NCBI GenBank assembly: GCA_944389465.1
Contig: CALXML010000005.1
Span: forward strand, 19,894 to 83,893
Direction: 5' to 3'
DNA length: 64,000 nt
Source of the DNA: an uncultured Alphaproteobacteria bacterium
GTDB lineage: Bacteria; Pseudomonadota; Alphaproteobacteria; Rs-D84
Under the pieces are notes generated by a model. The model saw nothing but the letters and a program-made list of their open reading frames with translations. It had not been told where the DNA came from and searched no databases. Positions 8,013 through 18,000 of the stretch are shown in pieces. A program made the translations under genes and the position numbers. Each line of letters begins with the position of its first letter. The first letter of the stretch is position 1.

Positions 8013-10763
8013 ATGTCAGAAATAAATAATATCAATGAAGTAAATGAAATAAAAATTCCGCAATCGTCACTGGAACACGAAATGCGAACCAGTTTTTTGG
8101 ACTATGCGATGTCGGTTATTGTTGACCGTGCGTTGCCTGATGTTCGTGACGGTTGTAAACCGGTGCATCGTCGTATTTTATACGTTATGAATGATGTTGC
8201 GCCTGCGACAAAACCAACGGTTAAATCTGCACGTATTGTTGGTGATGTTATGGGTAAATACCATCCCCACGGCGACAGTTCTATATACGAGGCCATGGTC
8301 CGCATGGGTCAGGATTTTTCCATGGGCGAAATGCTGGTTCAGGGTCAGGGTAACTTTGGTTCGCGCGACGGGGACAAGGCTGCAGCCATGCGTTATACCG
8401 AAGCACGCCTGTCCAAACTGGGCGCATCTATGATGGATGATTTGGACAAAGATACCGTTGATTGGCAACCAAACTTTGACGGCACATTACAGGAACCGGT
8501 TGTATTGCCGACTAAATTTCCGAACTTTTTGGTAAATGGTGGTTCTGGTATCGCGGTTGGTATGGCGACAAATGTTCCGACATATAACTTGGGTGAAATA
8601 TGTAATGGTATTTTGGCAATATTGGATAATCCAAAATTATCAGATGATGAATTATTTGGCATTATCCCCGGACCTGATTTTCCAACAGGTGCGGTTATTA
8701 TGGGTCGTGCCGGCGCGTACAAGGCACACACAACGGGCCGTGGTTCAATAATTGTCCGTGCTAAAACACATATGGAAACATTCCATGACCATCCTGCAAT
8801 TGTTGTTGATGAAATTCCGTATCAGGTGAATAAATCACAACTGATTATGAAAATCGCCGAATTAAGCAAGGATAAACGCATAGAGGGTATCGCCGAAATC
8901 CGCGATGAATCGTCCAAGGAAGGATTACGTATCGTTATTGAATTAAAACGCGACGCAATCCCAGATGTGGTGCTGAATCATTTGTTCCAGTACACAGAAA
9001 TGCAGACTAATTTTCCAGTCAATATGATGGCATTAAATCGCGGCCGGCCAATGCTGTTTAATATTCGTGGTGTATTGGATGCGTTCATTGATTTCAGATG
9101 CGAAGTTATTCGCCGTCGCACTATATTTGATTTGAACCGTGCACGTAATCGGGCGCATACTTTGCTGGGGCTGTCGGTTGCGGTTGGCAATTTGGACGAG
9201 GTTATTGAACTGATTAAATCCAGTGCCAATCCTGATGCTGCCCGTACTGCATTGATGGCGCGTGGTTGGCGTGCGGCTGATATTGAAAATTATATTCAGT
9301 TGATTGATGACCCAAATACGGAATATCGCGACGGAATGTTCTTTATGTCCGAAGACCAAGCCCGTGCAATTTTGGAATTGCAATTGCATCGTTTAACCGG
9401 ATTGGAACGCGATAAATTGCATGCTGATTTGGTTGATTTGGGTGCACAAATAAAAGACCTGTTGGACATTTTGGGCAGTCACGAACGCATTATTCAAATC
9501 ATTCGTGATGAAACAACCATGGTGCGTGATAATTGGGCCAGCCCGCGTCGTACTGAAATTTCAGATGCTGAAATAGATATTGATATAGAGGATTTAATTG
9601 CACGCGAAGATATGGTTATCACAGTGTCCAATACTGGTTATATCAAACGTGTGTCTTTGGATACATATCGTGCACAAAAGCGCGGGGGCAAGGGCCGCAA
9701 CGCCATGACGACCAAGGATGATGACTATGTGATTCAGGTGTTTGTTGCAAATACACATACGCCGTTGTTATTCTTCTCGTCCAAGGGATTGTGCTATAAA
9801 TTAAAAACGTACAAATTGCCCGAGGCTGCCGCCGCGGCCAAGGGTCGTCCATTGGTAAATCTGTTGCCATTGGAAAATGGCGAAACAATTACCGCTATTT
9901 TACCTGTCCCCGAAGAGGATGTGGCCGCTGCCGCTGCATCAGGCAAAGAACATTATTTAATGTTCGCAACAGCATCTGGTACAGTGCGCCGCAATCGCAC
10001 ATCTGATTTTGATTCAATTCGTGCAAACGGAAAAATCGCAATGAAACTGGATACAGGCGACAGTTTGATTTCAGTCCTGCCATGTACAGAAGACCAAGAT
10101 GTATTCTTGGCAACATATCGTGGCCGTTGCATTCGTTTCCCTGTATCAGAAATACGTGTCTTTGCCGGCCGTAATTCAACGGGTGTACGTGGTATGACAT
10201 TGGGGGCGGACGATAAAATTATCGGTATGGCAATGTTGAATCATGGTGAATCTGATGCCGCCGTACGTGCTGCATACATTCGCCAGTCACGTGCCGCACG
10301 CCGTGCCGCCACCGGTATAGAGGAAGAAGCCGATGAAGAAGAGGAAACATCAACCCTGACATTGTCAGATGAACAGATGGCAAAAATGGCGGCGGATGAA
10401 CAGTTTATTTTAACCGTGTCTGAAAACGGATTTGGTAAACGTACCAGTTCTTATGAATACCGCACAACGCACCGTGGTGGTGGCGGGTTCGCTAACATAA
10501 AACTGGGCGGTAAAAATACGGCTGTGGCGGGTTCTTTCCCTGTGGCGGATGATAATGATATAATCATGGTAACAGACGGCGGAAAAATTATACGTACGCC
10601 TGTACGTGATGTGCGTATCGCTGGCCGCAGTACCGCGGGTGTAACATTGTTCCGTACTGCTGAAAACGAACGTGTGGTTTCTGCTATATCAATCCTTAGT
10701 GACGAAGGCGAACAGGCCGAAGTAGAAACCGAAGCCGCCCAACAGGAATCAACACAACAATAA
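8013..10763 (+). CDS. gyrA: DNA gyrase subunit A
   Basis: 916 residues. GyrA cuts and reseals DNA in the A2B2 gyrase that introduces negative supercoils. Seen: N-terminal [18 protein letters not shown], the quinolone region [13 protein letters not shown] (Ser at E. coli position 83, Glu at position 87), catalytic Tyr128 in AMRYTEARL, and the GyrA box QKRGGKG at 555-561, which separates it from ParC. The C-terminal pinwheel holds an acidic insert (EEEADEEEE, ~residue 770). Ribosome site AAGGGAA precedes ATG 8013. A MerR-type gene follows after 15 bases. Confidence 0.98.
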   Translation: MSEINNINEVNEIKIPQSSLEHEMRTSFLDYAMSVIVDRALPDVRDGCKPVHRRILYVMNDVAPATKPTVKSARIVGDVMGKYHPHGDSSIYEAMVRMGQDFSMGEMLVQGQGNFGSRDGDKAAAMRYTEARLSKLGASMMDDLDKDTVDWQPNFDGTLQEPVVLPTKFPNFLVNGGSGIAVGMATNVPTYNLGEICNGILAILDNPKLSDDELFGIIPGPDFPTGAVIMGRAGAYKAHTTGRGSIIVRAKTHMETFHDHPAIVVDEIPYQVNKSQLIMKIAELSKDKRIEGIAEIRDESSKEGLRIVIELKRDAIPDVVLNHLFQYTEMQTNFPVNMMALNRGRPMLFNIRGVLDAFIDFRCEVIRRRTIFDLNRARNRAHTLLGLSVAVGNLDEVIELIKSSANPDAARTALMARGWRAADIENYIQLIDDPNTEYRDGMFFMSEDQARAILELQLHRLTGLERDKLHADLVDLGAQIKDLLDILGSHERIIQIIRDETTMVRDNWASPRRTEISDAEIDIDIEDLIAREDMVITVSNTGYIKRVSLDTYRAQKRGGKGRNAMTTKDDDYVIQVFVANTHTPLLFFSSKGLCYKLKTYKLPEAAAAAKGRPLVNLLPLENGETITAILPVPEEDVAAAAASGKEHYLMFATASGTVRRNRTSDFDSIRANGKIAMKLDTGDSLISVLPCTEDQDVFLATYRGRCIRFPVSEIRVFAGRNSTGVRGMTLGADDKIIGMAMLNHGESDAAVRAAYIRQSRAARRAATGIEEEADEEEETSTLTLSDEQMAKMAADEQFILTVSENGFGKRTSSYEYRTTHRGGGGFANIKLGGKNTAVAGSFPVADDNDIIMVTDGGKIIRTPVRDVRIAGRSTAGVTLFRTAENERVVSAISILSDEGEQAEVETEAAQQESTQQ

Positions 10764-10778
10764 ACAACAGGTGCCGAT

Positions 10779-11198
10779 ATGGATAATGAATATTTTGCAT
10801 CAATAAATGAAGTGTCAAAGCGTTTGTCTGTACCGGCACATACGTTGCGTTATTGGGAAAAACAATTTCCTGTGGCCATTCGGCCAACAACTGGCGCGGG
10901 TGGACGGCGTTATTATCGTGCGGAAACAGTTGACCGATTAATTGTTATTCGTGATTTACTGTATAAACATGGTTTAACAATCGCGGGCGTAAAAAAATTA
11001 CTGCGCGATGGGAACTTTCCGACGTCCGCGGATGAATTTATGGCGTCCGGCAATGTAATGGATGTACCCGCCCAGCATCAGGCAACACCGCACCCCACGC
11101 CGGTTAAAACAGTGCAGTCAAACATTGATGCCGGTCAAATTGATTTGGCAATATCCATTTTGGAAAGTGCGCGTGATTTATTAAAAACAGCGCAATAA
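10779..11198 (+). CDS. MerR-family transcriptional regulator
   Basis: 139 residues. N-terminal MerR winged helix: EVSKRLSVPAHTLRYWEKQF then GGRRYYRAETVDRLIVIRDL and KHGLTIAGVKKLL (residues 8-75). The C-terminal half has a His/Pro linker and a helix (IDLAISILESARDLL) that likely dimerises; there are no conserved metal-binding Cys. Alphaproteobacteria often carry such a gene near translation or integration-factor genes. The effector is unknown. Downstream of gyrA by 15 bases, possibly co-transcribed. Confidence 0.88.
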   Translation: MDNEYFASINEVSKRLSVPAHTLRYWEKQFPVAIRPTTGAGGRRYYRAETVDRLIVIRDLLYKHGLTIAGVKKLLRDGNFPTSADEFMASGNVMDVPAQHQATPHPTPVKTVQSNIDAGQIDLAISILESARDLLKTAQ

Positions 11199-11207
11199 AA
11201 TCGGTAA

Positions 11208-11238
11208 AAAAAATCGCGTCAATTGACGCGATTTTTAT
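11208..11238. terminator. Bidirectional terminator
   Basis: AAAATCGCGTC/GACGCGATTTTT hairpin with an AATT loop and T runs on both strands, between the MerR gene and the convergent membrane-protein gene. Confidence 0.88.
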
Positions 11239-11816
11239 TTTTGCTTTTGCTGTAATTTTTGTAATTTATTTTGATGACGTTGTATCATCATATTGTGCCA
11301 TTCGGTACGCATTGCAACCCAATTTGTAGAAAATCTTTGTTTGGTTGGTATGCGCATTATTGAATCACGTACGGTGCTGTCGCGACGCATTTGGTCCAAA
11401 CGTGCATATGAACATGTTAACCATTCGCCCGCATTGTTTAATTCTGTATTATTGTTAATGTATTCGCTGCGCAAATGTTCCGCAACTGAATCCGCGCGGT
11501 CAATCAAAGAATAATATTCATCAGTATATCCAGCATAATACCCCACAGAATCAATGTTTTGTAACAGTTGTAAATATGCTTTGTCTTGTTTTAATGTATC
11601 TTTGCTTTGCTCAATAACTTTGTCACGCGTGTCAAAATAGTTAACCTCTGCATAATACAGGTTTTCACGCTGTTGATGCAGTTCTTTGTCATTATTTGGT
11701 GGTGTTTGATAGTTTAAAACAGTCCCAAAAAAGCAAAGTACCGGTACGGCGGCAACGCACGCAGTTAATAAAACGTTTTCGCTGATTTTACGTATTTTTG
11801 ATGCCTGTTTGGACAT
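11235..11816 (-). CDS. Hypothetical single-span membrane protein with coiled coil
   Basis: 193 residues. Basic N-terminus (SKQASKIRKISEN), one membrane segment at about 13-33 (LLTACVAAVPVLCFFGTVL), then a long charged helical region with Tyr-rich patches and a Gln/Lys-rich C-terminus (QNKLQKLQQKQK). N-in, C-out topology is predicted, which puts the helical part in the periplasm. No family recognised. Its stop overlaps the shared terminator. Upstream 80 bases separate it from tRNA-Glu. Confidence 0.7.
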   Translation of the reverse strand: MSKQASKIRKISENVLLTACVAAVPVLCFFGTVLNYQTPPNNDKELHQQRENLYYAEVNYFDTRDKVIEQSKDTLKQDKAYLQLLQNIDSVGYYAGYTDEYYSLIDRADSVAEHLRSEYINNNTELNNAGEWLTCSYARLDQMRRDSTVRDSIMRIPTKQRFSTNWVAMRTEWHNMMIQRHQNKLQKLQQKQK

Positions 11817-11898
11817 AAATAACCTCTTTATAAAACATATAGATTATAGTACAAAAACATAAATTGTCAACTATAAAATAAGGGAATCGCAAAAATCG

Positions 11899-11973
11899 TG
11901 GCAGTCCCAACGGGAATCGAACCCGTGTTACCGGAATGAGAATCCGATGTCCTAACCGCTAGACGATGGGACC
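11899..11973 (-). tRNA. tRNA-Glu (anticodon CTC)
   Basis: 75 nt with encoded CCA. Acceptor stem GGTCCCA/TGGGACT (one G-U), D-arm TAGCGGTTAGGA, anticodon stem TCGGA/TCCGG with loop TTCTCAT (CTC at positions 34-36), T-arm with GGTTCGATTCC. Read from the minus strand. Confidence 0.95.
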
Positions 11974-11983
11974 AACGCCGAAT

Positions 11984-12011
11984 ATGTTATCAATTATTTA
12001 CTATTTTGCAA
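11984..12011 (-). promoter_or_regulatory. tRNA-Glu promoter
   Basis: TTGCAA at 12011-12006, 16-base spacer, TAACAT at 11989-11984; the tRNA begins 11 bases downstream. Confidence 0.55.
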
Positions 12012-12053
12012 ATGGTAAATACGTTTTTAATACATTTATGTAAATACTCTGTG

Positions 12054-12095
12054 CAATTCGTGCGAATAGCAAATAAAAAATACCCCTGTGGGGTG
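12054..12095. repeat. Direct repeat of tRNA-Gln terminator region (copy 1)
   Basis: 42 bases identical to 12330-12371, including the ATTCG/CGAAT hairpin and the ACCCC/GGGGT terminator hairpin with its A/T run. Only the second copy sits directly behind a tRNA gene, so this copy looks like a duplication remnant. Confidence 0.8.
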
Positions 12096-12204
12096 GTTTT
12101 AATATTAAGTGCGTCTGCCACACTTCGTTAAACCTTCGTGTGGCACTGCTTCGCGTGAACTGTTCCGCTTTGGCTTGCCGGCGCATCGTCACAGACGCGA
12201 AGGG
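12096..12204. repeat. Palindromic insert between tRNA-Gln fragments
   Basis: Bounded by GCGTCTG (12109 region) and CAGACGC (12193 region), with inner arms GCCACAC/GTGTGGC separated by a short loop. No coding potential. It separates the duplicated terminator from the duplicated tRNA-Gln 3' end. Confidence 0.5.
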
Positions 12205-12218
12205 TGGTTGGGGCGCAC
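12205..12218 (-). repeat. Fragment of tRNA-Gln 3' end
   Basis: TGGTTGGGGCGCAC is identical to 12381-12394, the CCA end and acceptor strand of tRNA-Gln. It has no tRNA body attached. Short enough that chance similarity is possible, but it lies next to the duplicated terminator. Confidence 0.45.
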
Positions 12219-12329
12219 ACGGGGGAATGGGGGTGTTCCCCCATTTCCATTTTGGGAAATCTGTGATTTTCCGAAATGGTTACAAAACATTAATAATGTT
12301 TTGCGGTGCAAATGTGAAACGTATTTGCA
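12219..12329. other. Row of perfect hairpins downstream of tRNA-Gln
   Basis: Consecutive inverted repeats: CCATTTC/GAAATGG around 12240-12278 with an inner GGGAAAT/ATTTTCC, CAAAACATT/AATGTTTTG, and GTGCAAAT/ATTTGCAC ending at 12330. No open frame of note. Could be a structured RNA or DNA element. Confidence 0.5.
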
Positions 12330-12350
12330 CAATTCGTGCGAATAGCAAAT

Positions 12351-12370
12351 AAAAAATACCCCTGTGGGGT
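12351..12370 (-). terminator. tRNA-Gln terminator
   Basis: Minus-strand hairpin ACCCC/GGGGT with ACA loop followed by a T run, 10 bases after the tRNA CCA end. Confidence 0.75.
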
Positions 12371-12380
12371 GTTTTTTATT

Positions 12381-12454
12381 TGGTTGGGGCGCACGGATTC
12401 GAACCATGATAAAGAGAACCAAAATCTCTTGTCCTACCATTAGACGACACCCCA
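12381..12454 (-). tRNA. tRNA-Gln (anticodon TTG)
   Basis: 74 nt with encoded CCA. Acceptor TGGGGTG/CGCCCCA, D-arm TAATGGTAGGA, anticodon stem AGAGA/TCTCT with loop TTTTGGT (TTG at 34-36), T-arm with GGTTCGAATCC. Confidence 0.95.
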
Positions 12455-12466
12455 AAAGCAACACTG

Positions 12467-12494
12467 ATTATAAATATCTTTTGGATTTTTGCAA
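12467..12494 (-). promoter_or_regulatory. tRNA-Gln promoter
   Basis: TTGCAA at 12494-12489, 16-base spacer, TATAAT at 12472-12467, 12 bases before the tRNA. Confidence 0.65.
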
Positions 12495-12554
12495 TAACAT
12501 TTTTTTATTATCTTTTTGCTTGAAAAATTTTTTAAAAAAAATACCATTTTTCAC

Positions 12555-12582
12555 TTGAATTTTATTTGTTAAAACATATAAT
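12555..12582 (+). promoter_or_regulatory. Efflux operon promoter
   Basis: TTGAAT, 16-base spacer, TATAAT at 12577-12582. A small AT palindrome (TTAATAATTAA, 12593-12603) lies just downstream and could be bound by the MarR protein encoded next; that is inference. Confidence 0.55.
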
Positions 12583-12632
12583 CATTAAAGTTTTTAATAA
12601 TTAACAAGCCCTGCTGTCAAAAAGGATAAAAT

Positions 12633-13082
12633 ATGGCACGCAAAGAATTTGTAAAACTGTTTGAATCAAATATTTTATTGTTTGATAAATTGGCCGATAA
12701 GTTAAAACGTTCGCCCACTGTGTTGGCCGGTTTCCCGCGCCAGCAATTAAGTGTTCTGGTGCGTTTGCATATTGGCGGTCCCGCGTTACTAAAGGATATT
12801 GCGCGTCGCGAAATGTTGACCACACCGAACCTGTGCGCGGTGTTTCGCAAATTGGAACGTGATGGACTGGTTTTGCGTCGTATTGATGAACACGACCGAC
12901 GCAACACGTGGTATTCAGTTACCAAGGCCGGCGAACAAATTGCAACCAATGCGATGGATGCAATGCGTAACGCGATTGAAAAATTATTTTCTGGTATTTC
13001 GCGTGATGATGAAATTGCCCTGACATCCGCAATGAAAACTATAAACAAGATTCTGGAAAAGATGGAGTTAACAAATGCATAA
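12633..13082 (+). CDS. MarR-family repressor of the efflux operon
   Basis: 149 residues. Winged-helix MarR fold: LSVLVRLHIGGPALLKDIAR, recognition helix TTPNLCAVFRKLERDGLV, and the wing DEHDRRNTWYSVT, whose D-x-R-R pattern is typical. Starts at ATG 12633 behind AAAGGA. Its stop overlaps the tolC start by 8 bases, so it heads the operon and probably autoregulates it; MarR proteins usually release DNA on binding a small hydrophobic compound. The ligand here is unknown. Confidence 0.9.
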   Translation: MARKEFVKLFESNILLFDKLADKLKRSPTVLAGFPRQQLSVLVRLHIGGPALLKDIARREMLTTPNLCAVFRKLERDGLVLRRIDEHDRRNTWYSVTKAGEQIATNAMDAMRNAIEKLFSGISRDDEIALTSAMKTINKILEKMELTNA

Positions 13083-14409
13083 TCTGAAACTGGCCGCGGT
13101 TGTAATGTGCGCGGTTGTTGCCACATCAAATGCATACGCAATGGATTTATCATTAAATGATGCAGTTGATATGATTTTGGCTGAATCACAGGATTTGAAA
13201 AAGGCTGATGCCAACCTGAAACAGGCCGAGGCTTCATTAGACGCCGCCAATGCAAACCGTTGGTTTAAACTGGAAGGTACGGCCACATATATGAATTTGG
13301 TTGATGTGAAAAATCCGACCAAGTCATATTCTGTGGATATTCCACCTGAATTGGGTGGCGTGCTGTCACAAATAGCGGGCAAACAGGTTAATTTGCCGGC
13401 CAGTTTGGATATTCCAGATAATATGTTTATGGCGGGTGTTTCTTTTACCCAGCCTATTTATACATTTGGTAAGATTGGCAACGCGGTAAAATCGGTCAAG
13501 GCCGCCATTAAAATGGCGGATGCGTCGCGTGAAATGACCGCGCGCGAGGTTCGTTACAGTGCGGTTGATATGTATTGGACCGCCAAAATGACAGATGAAA
13601 TTGTAAAAATTTCACAGGCTGATTTACAGGCCGCCCGTGACGCACGTAAAAGTTTAACGTCCAAGGGTCGCGCCAACCGCAGTAATTTGGTGAAAATAGA
13701 ATCTGATATCGCGACCAAGGAAATTAATTTATCAAATGCTGAATTTAATCGTGATACTGCGCACAGAATGTTAAAAATTTTGGCTGGTATTGATATTAAC
13801 ACAGAATTAAATTTAACGGATGAATTTCCAAAAACATTTCCTGATTTAAATGCCGGTGAATTAACATCCACACCACAATGGGACGCATTAAATGAACAGA
13901 TTGTAATGTATGAACGCAATGCTAAATCTAAACGTGATGGCGCATTACCAACATTGGCGGCGACGGCATCGTATAATTACATTGCATATGGTCCAAATAT
14001 GTCCAATATGTTTGGGCGTGATAATATGCAGTCTGCATATTGGGGATTGGCATTACAGGTGCCTATTTTCAGTGGTGGTGCAAATATGGCAAATGCCACC
14101 ATAGAGGCCATGAATGCCGAAGCAGCCCGTCAAGATTTAGACAAATCAAAAAAGTTAACAACCGAAGAATACAATCGTGCCATTGACCAATATAATCATT
14201 TGCGTGGCAATTTGGCTAAATTGGAAAACGCGCGTGATTTGGCGGCCAAGGCATATGATTTTTCCAGTGGGCGTTTTGCATCTGGGCAAACATCTGCCGT
14301 TGAACTGGCCGAGGTTTCCGCCGGTCTGTATCAATTGGATATAGCATTGCTGAATGCGAAATATAATATATTAATGTCTGCTGAATCTGTAAAAAAATTG
14401 GGTGAATAA
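13075..14409 (+). CDS. TolC-family outer membrane channel
   Basis: 444 residues. Signal peptide of 22 residues ending NAYA. Two repeats of the outer membrane efflux protein fold: LNDAVDMILAESQDLKKADA.. with a coiled-coil helix (LKQAEASLDAANANRW) and a second SSGRFASGQTSAVELAEVSAGLYQLDIALLNAKYN. Length fits TolC. It is the trans-periplasmic duct for the adaptor and RND pump that follow within 3 and 40 bases. Overlaps marR by 8 bases. Confidence 0.92.
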   Translation: MHNLKLAAVVMCAVVATSNAYAMDLSLNDAVDMILAESQDLKKADANLKQAEASLDAANANRWFKLEGTATYMNLVDVKNPTKSYSVDIPPELGGVLSQIAGKQVNLPASLDIPDNMFMAGVSFTQPIYTFGKIGNAVKSVKAAIKMADASREMTAREVRYSAVDMYWTAKMTDEIVKISQADLQAARDARKSLTSKGRANRSNLVKIESDIATKEINLSNAEFNRDTAHRMLKILAGIDINTELNLTDEFPKTFPDLNAGELTSTPQWDALNEQIVMYERNAKSKRDGALPTLAATASYNYIAYGPNMSNMFGRDNMQSAYWGLALQVPIFSGGANMANATIEAMNAEAARQDLDKSKKLTTEEYNRAIDQYNHLRGNLAKLENARDLAAKAYDFSSGRFASGQTSAVELAEVSAGLYQLDIALLNAKYNILMSAESVKKLGE

Positions 14410-14411
14410 AG

Positions 14412-15005
14412 ATGGAAAAAATAACTGAAAAAATAAAAACAAAAAAAATTAAAAATCTGATATACGGCATATGCGCGGTCGTACTGGTGGGTTGGGTTGT
14501 GTTCCGCTTTGCTGCGATTGGTGCAGAAAACGCACGTGCGGTATTTAACACATCGCGCAATGCGGCGGATGTTGGTGCGCCGGTATATGCGGTAACAGTT
14601 GAACGTGAAACAGGTACATTACGTGAACCAATCGCGGTAAAAGATAACCGTGCATTGGTATCTGGGGCGCGGGTGGATAAATTGGCACGTGGTCAAAAAA
14701 TAGGTGATGGTGAAATAGTATCTGTTGCAAATAACATAGATTTAAATACAGGAATGTACATTGTTCGTACCCGCAATGTTGCAGATGGGCTGCAGTATGC
14801 AATATTTCAAACAGACGGATATTTTATCCCATTATCTGCAATCAGCAATGGCACGGTTATGTTGAATGTGGACGGCGTTGCCACACCACGCGCAGTAACA
14901 GTTCTGCGCCAAGATGACCAAAATGCACAGGTTGACGGATTAAATGATGGCGATGTTGTTATTCTGTCCAGTGTTAATGCCGGCGATAAAGTACAAGTAA
15001 AATAA
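14412..15005 (+). CDS. Short RND membrane-fusion (adaptor) protein
   Basis: 197 residues, against about 350-400 for HlyD/AcrA-type adaptors. One N-terminal membrane span (~16-34). Residues ~60-100 (GTLREPIAVKDNRALVSGARV..KLARGQKIGDGE) resemble a lipoyl-like half domain; residues ~105-197 (TGMYIVRTRN..., YFIPLSAISNGTVMLNVDG.., VDGLNDGDVVILSS) match the beta-barrel and membrane-proximal domains, which end in 'GL..Gd.Vv'. The alpha-helical hairpin that reaches TolC is missing. Position between tolC and the RND gene supports the role. Confidence 0.7.
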   Translation: MEKITEKIKTKKIKNLIYGICAVVLVGWVVFRFAAIGAENARAVFNTSRNAADVGAPVYAVTVERETGTLREPIAVKDNRALVSGARVDKLARGQKIGDGEIVSVANNIDLNTGMYIVRTRNVADGLQYAIFQTDGYFIPLSAISNGTVMLNVDGVATPRAVTVLRQDDQNAQVDGLNDGDVVILSSVNAGDKVQVK

Positions 15006-15042
15006 AAAATATATATTTCGTTACTAACAAGGGGATTTCATA

Positions 15043-18000
15043 ATGTTAAAATTTTTTGTTCGCAGACCTGTTACAACTGTTATGTTTGTATTGTTCTGGG
15101 TTGTGTTGGGATTTGTATCTTTTCCAAAAATGAATATAGAACGTACGCCGTCGGTTGATTTTCCAATGGTGACAGCAACATTTATTTACCCCGGTGCTGC
15201 GCCATCTGAAATAGAATCACAGGTTGTAAAACGTGCCGAAGACGCAATTTCCGAAGTATCTGAATTAAAAAAGTTAACCTCGCAGGCGTTTGAAAATGGC
15301 GGCTTTGTTATGGCTGAATTTAATTTGGGTGTTGATGTTAACGACAAAGCGACCGAGGTTAAAACAAAACTGGATTCATTAATATCCGAATTTCCACAGG
15401 ATATGGAACAGCCAATTGTTGAAAAGTTAAATCCATTGGAACAATCTGTTGTTGATATTGCAATCAGTGGTTCAAATCTGCGTGACCTGCAGGAATATGC
15501 AGATGACACATTATCCAACAGAATTACTGGGATTGCGGGCGTGGCCAGTGTTGATATATTTGGTGGCGAAACACGTGCAATTCGTATTGAAATGAATCCA
15601 GAATTATTGGCTGCACGTGGTGCAACGGTAATGGATGTGGTATCTGCATTGGGTGCACATAATTTAAATGTTCCGGGGGGCAAGATTGAATTTGGTGCAA
15701 ATTCGTCCAATGTTCGTTTTGTCGGTGAATTTGCCAGTGTTGATGAAATCAAGAATTTGCAATTAACAACAATAGAGGGCCAAACATTTAAATTAAGCGA
15801 TGTCGCAACGGTCACAGATTCTGCGCGTGAATTGGAAAATGGCGCACGCTATAACGGTCAGGATGTTATTATCGCATCAGTTGTAAAATCATCAGACGGT
15901 AATGCAATCAACGTTGCACGTGCGTTGCGTGAACAATTGCCAGAATTGCAATCTGAATTACAAACCCAATTCCCAGATGCAACAATGGAAATTATTGCGG
16001 ATTCATCCATTGCAGTTGCCGATGAAACATACAGCACAATTTGGGGCATTGTTCTGGGGGTTATTTTTACAGTATTGGTATTACTGGCATTTACACGTAA
16101 TTGGCGTTCAACAATTATTGCGGGTGTTGTGATACCTGCGTCATTGATTGCTGGGTTCTTCTTTATGGATGCCAGTAACTTTACAATCAATGCAATGACA
16201 TTATTGGCGTATTCATCTGCGCTGGGTACGTTGGTGTCAAATGCGATTATTTTAATTGAATCCGCCCTGCAGGAAATGCGGGCCGGCAAAGACCCTGAAA
16301 CCGCCGCTGTTGACGGAACCAAGAAAGTTGCGGTATCTGTGTTGGCGGGTGTTGGAACAAATGTTGTGGTGTTCCTGCCGTTGGCGTTTATGAGTGGTAT
16401 TGCCGGACAATTTATGAATCAGTTCGGATTAACAGTTGTGTATTTAACATTGTTGTCATTGTTGTTCTCGTTTACGTTGACGCCAATGATGATTGCTAAA
16501 ATTTTGCGTTTGGGTGGCAGTAAACAATCCAAAAAGGCAAAAAATGCAAAAACAGTCCGTGCCACAGTTGTCACAGATAAAAAATCAGAACCGGTAAAAA
16601 AAGAATCAAAACTGCGTCGTTGGTATAATTATCAATTCGCACATCCGTGGCGCGTGGTGGTAATGGCGGTTGCAGTGTTGATTGGTTCTGGGATGTTAAT
16701 GGGCTTTGTTGGGAATGAATTTGCACCATCAACAGACGCAAATGAAATCAACATTACTGCACGTGCGCCAATGGGTGCGACATATGAAAAATCATCTGAA
16801 ATCGCGGCCCAGATTGAACAACGCCTGCAACAGTTTGATGATGTAACGGCCGTATCGGTCAAGATTGGTGACCGTGGGTTACAAAACATTGCTGTTAAAT
16901 TAACATTAACCGATGTTTCAGAACGTAATAAATCAGACAAAGAAATTGCACGTGAAATTTTGCCGGCATTATCTGATATCCCAGATGTTGAATTGCAAAT
17001 TCGTGCAGGTCAGGCAATTTCCACGGGTGGCACTTCTGCAGATATCGTACTGAATGTATACGGTGCGGATGATACCAAACGTAATGCATATGCAAAACAG
17101 ATTTTGGATATGATAAACGAAATGCCCGAGGTTCAATCTGCTGTTCTGGCCCAGCAAGAACCGGGGGATGAAACACGTTTTGTCCCAGACCAAGATAAAA
17201 TGAATTTCTGGGGTGTTCAAAATTCTTATGCTGGTGCGACATTGCGTACCGCACTGTACGGAAATGACGATTATAAATACAAAGAAAACGGTGAAGAATA
17301 TCCAATTATTTTGGAATTTGCCAAACCATTTAAAACAATGGCGTTGTTTGACAATGTATTTGTAAATTCGCAAAAGGGTATGGTTCCATTGTCTGAATTG
17401 GGCAGTGTGCAAACCGTTCCTGCAACCCCAGATATCAGCCGTATTAACAAAAACCGTATTACGGAAATAGACGTTAATATTGGCAAATCAACAATGGGCC
17501 CCGTTCAGACAAAAATACAGGCGGCACTGGCCAAAATTGATTGGGAATCCGGTTATGGTGCTGAATTTGGTGGCATGTCTGAAATTCAGGGTGAAACAAC
17601 AACAGAAATTGGAAACGCATTTATGTTGGCAATTATTCTGACATATATGTTGTTGGCCGCGATATTAAATTCATTGGCACATCCGTTTACGATTGCAACA
17701 TCAATTGTAACCAGTTTTGCGGGCGTGTTTGCACTGATGTTCTTGTCCGGTGCATCAATGAATGTTGGTGCAATGTTGGCATGCGTTATGTTGGTTGGGT
17801 TGGTGGTTAATAATAACATTTTGGTATTGGAACCCACTGTTGGCCGAATTGCAAACGGTGAAAAACCATATGATGCATTATGGACGGAATTAAAGGATAA
17901 ACAGGGTATGATTCTGATGACATCAATCGCTGTTATGACCGGTATGGTGCCGCAATTATGGGCAACAGACGGTATGAAGGTCGCAATGGCCGCGGTTATG

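Noticed and set aside
12054..12371. CRISPR array suggested by a repeated 42-base block
   Set aside because: Only two copies with a 234-base gap, each containing a terminator hairpin, and no cas genes.
12109..12464. Frames of 70-91 codons on both strands around tRNA-Gln
   Set aside because: They cover the tRNA and hairpin repeats; translations are repeat-derived.
15186..15815. 209-codon minus-strand frame inside the RND gene
   Set aside because: Antisense shadow of a conserved pump domain.
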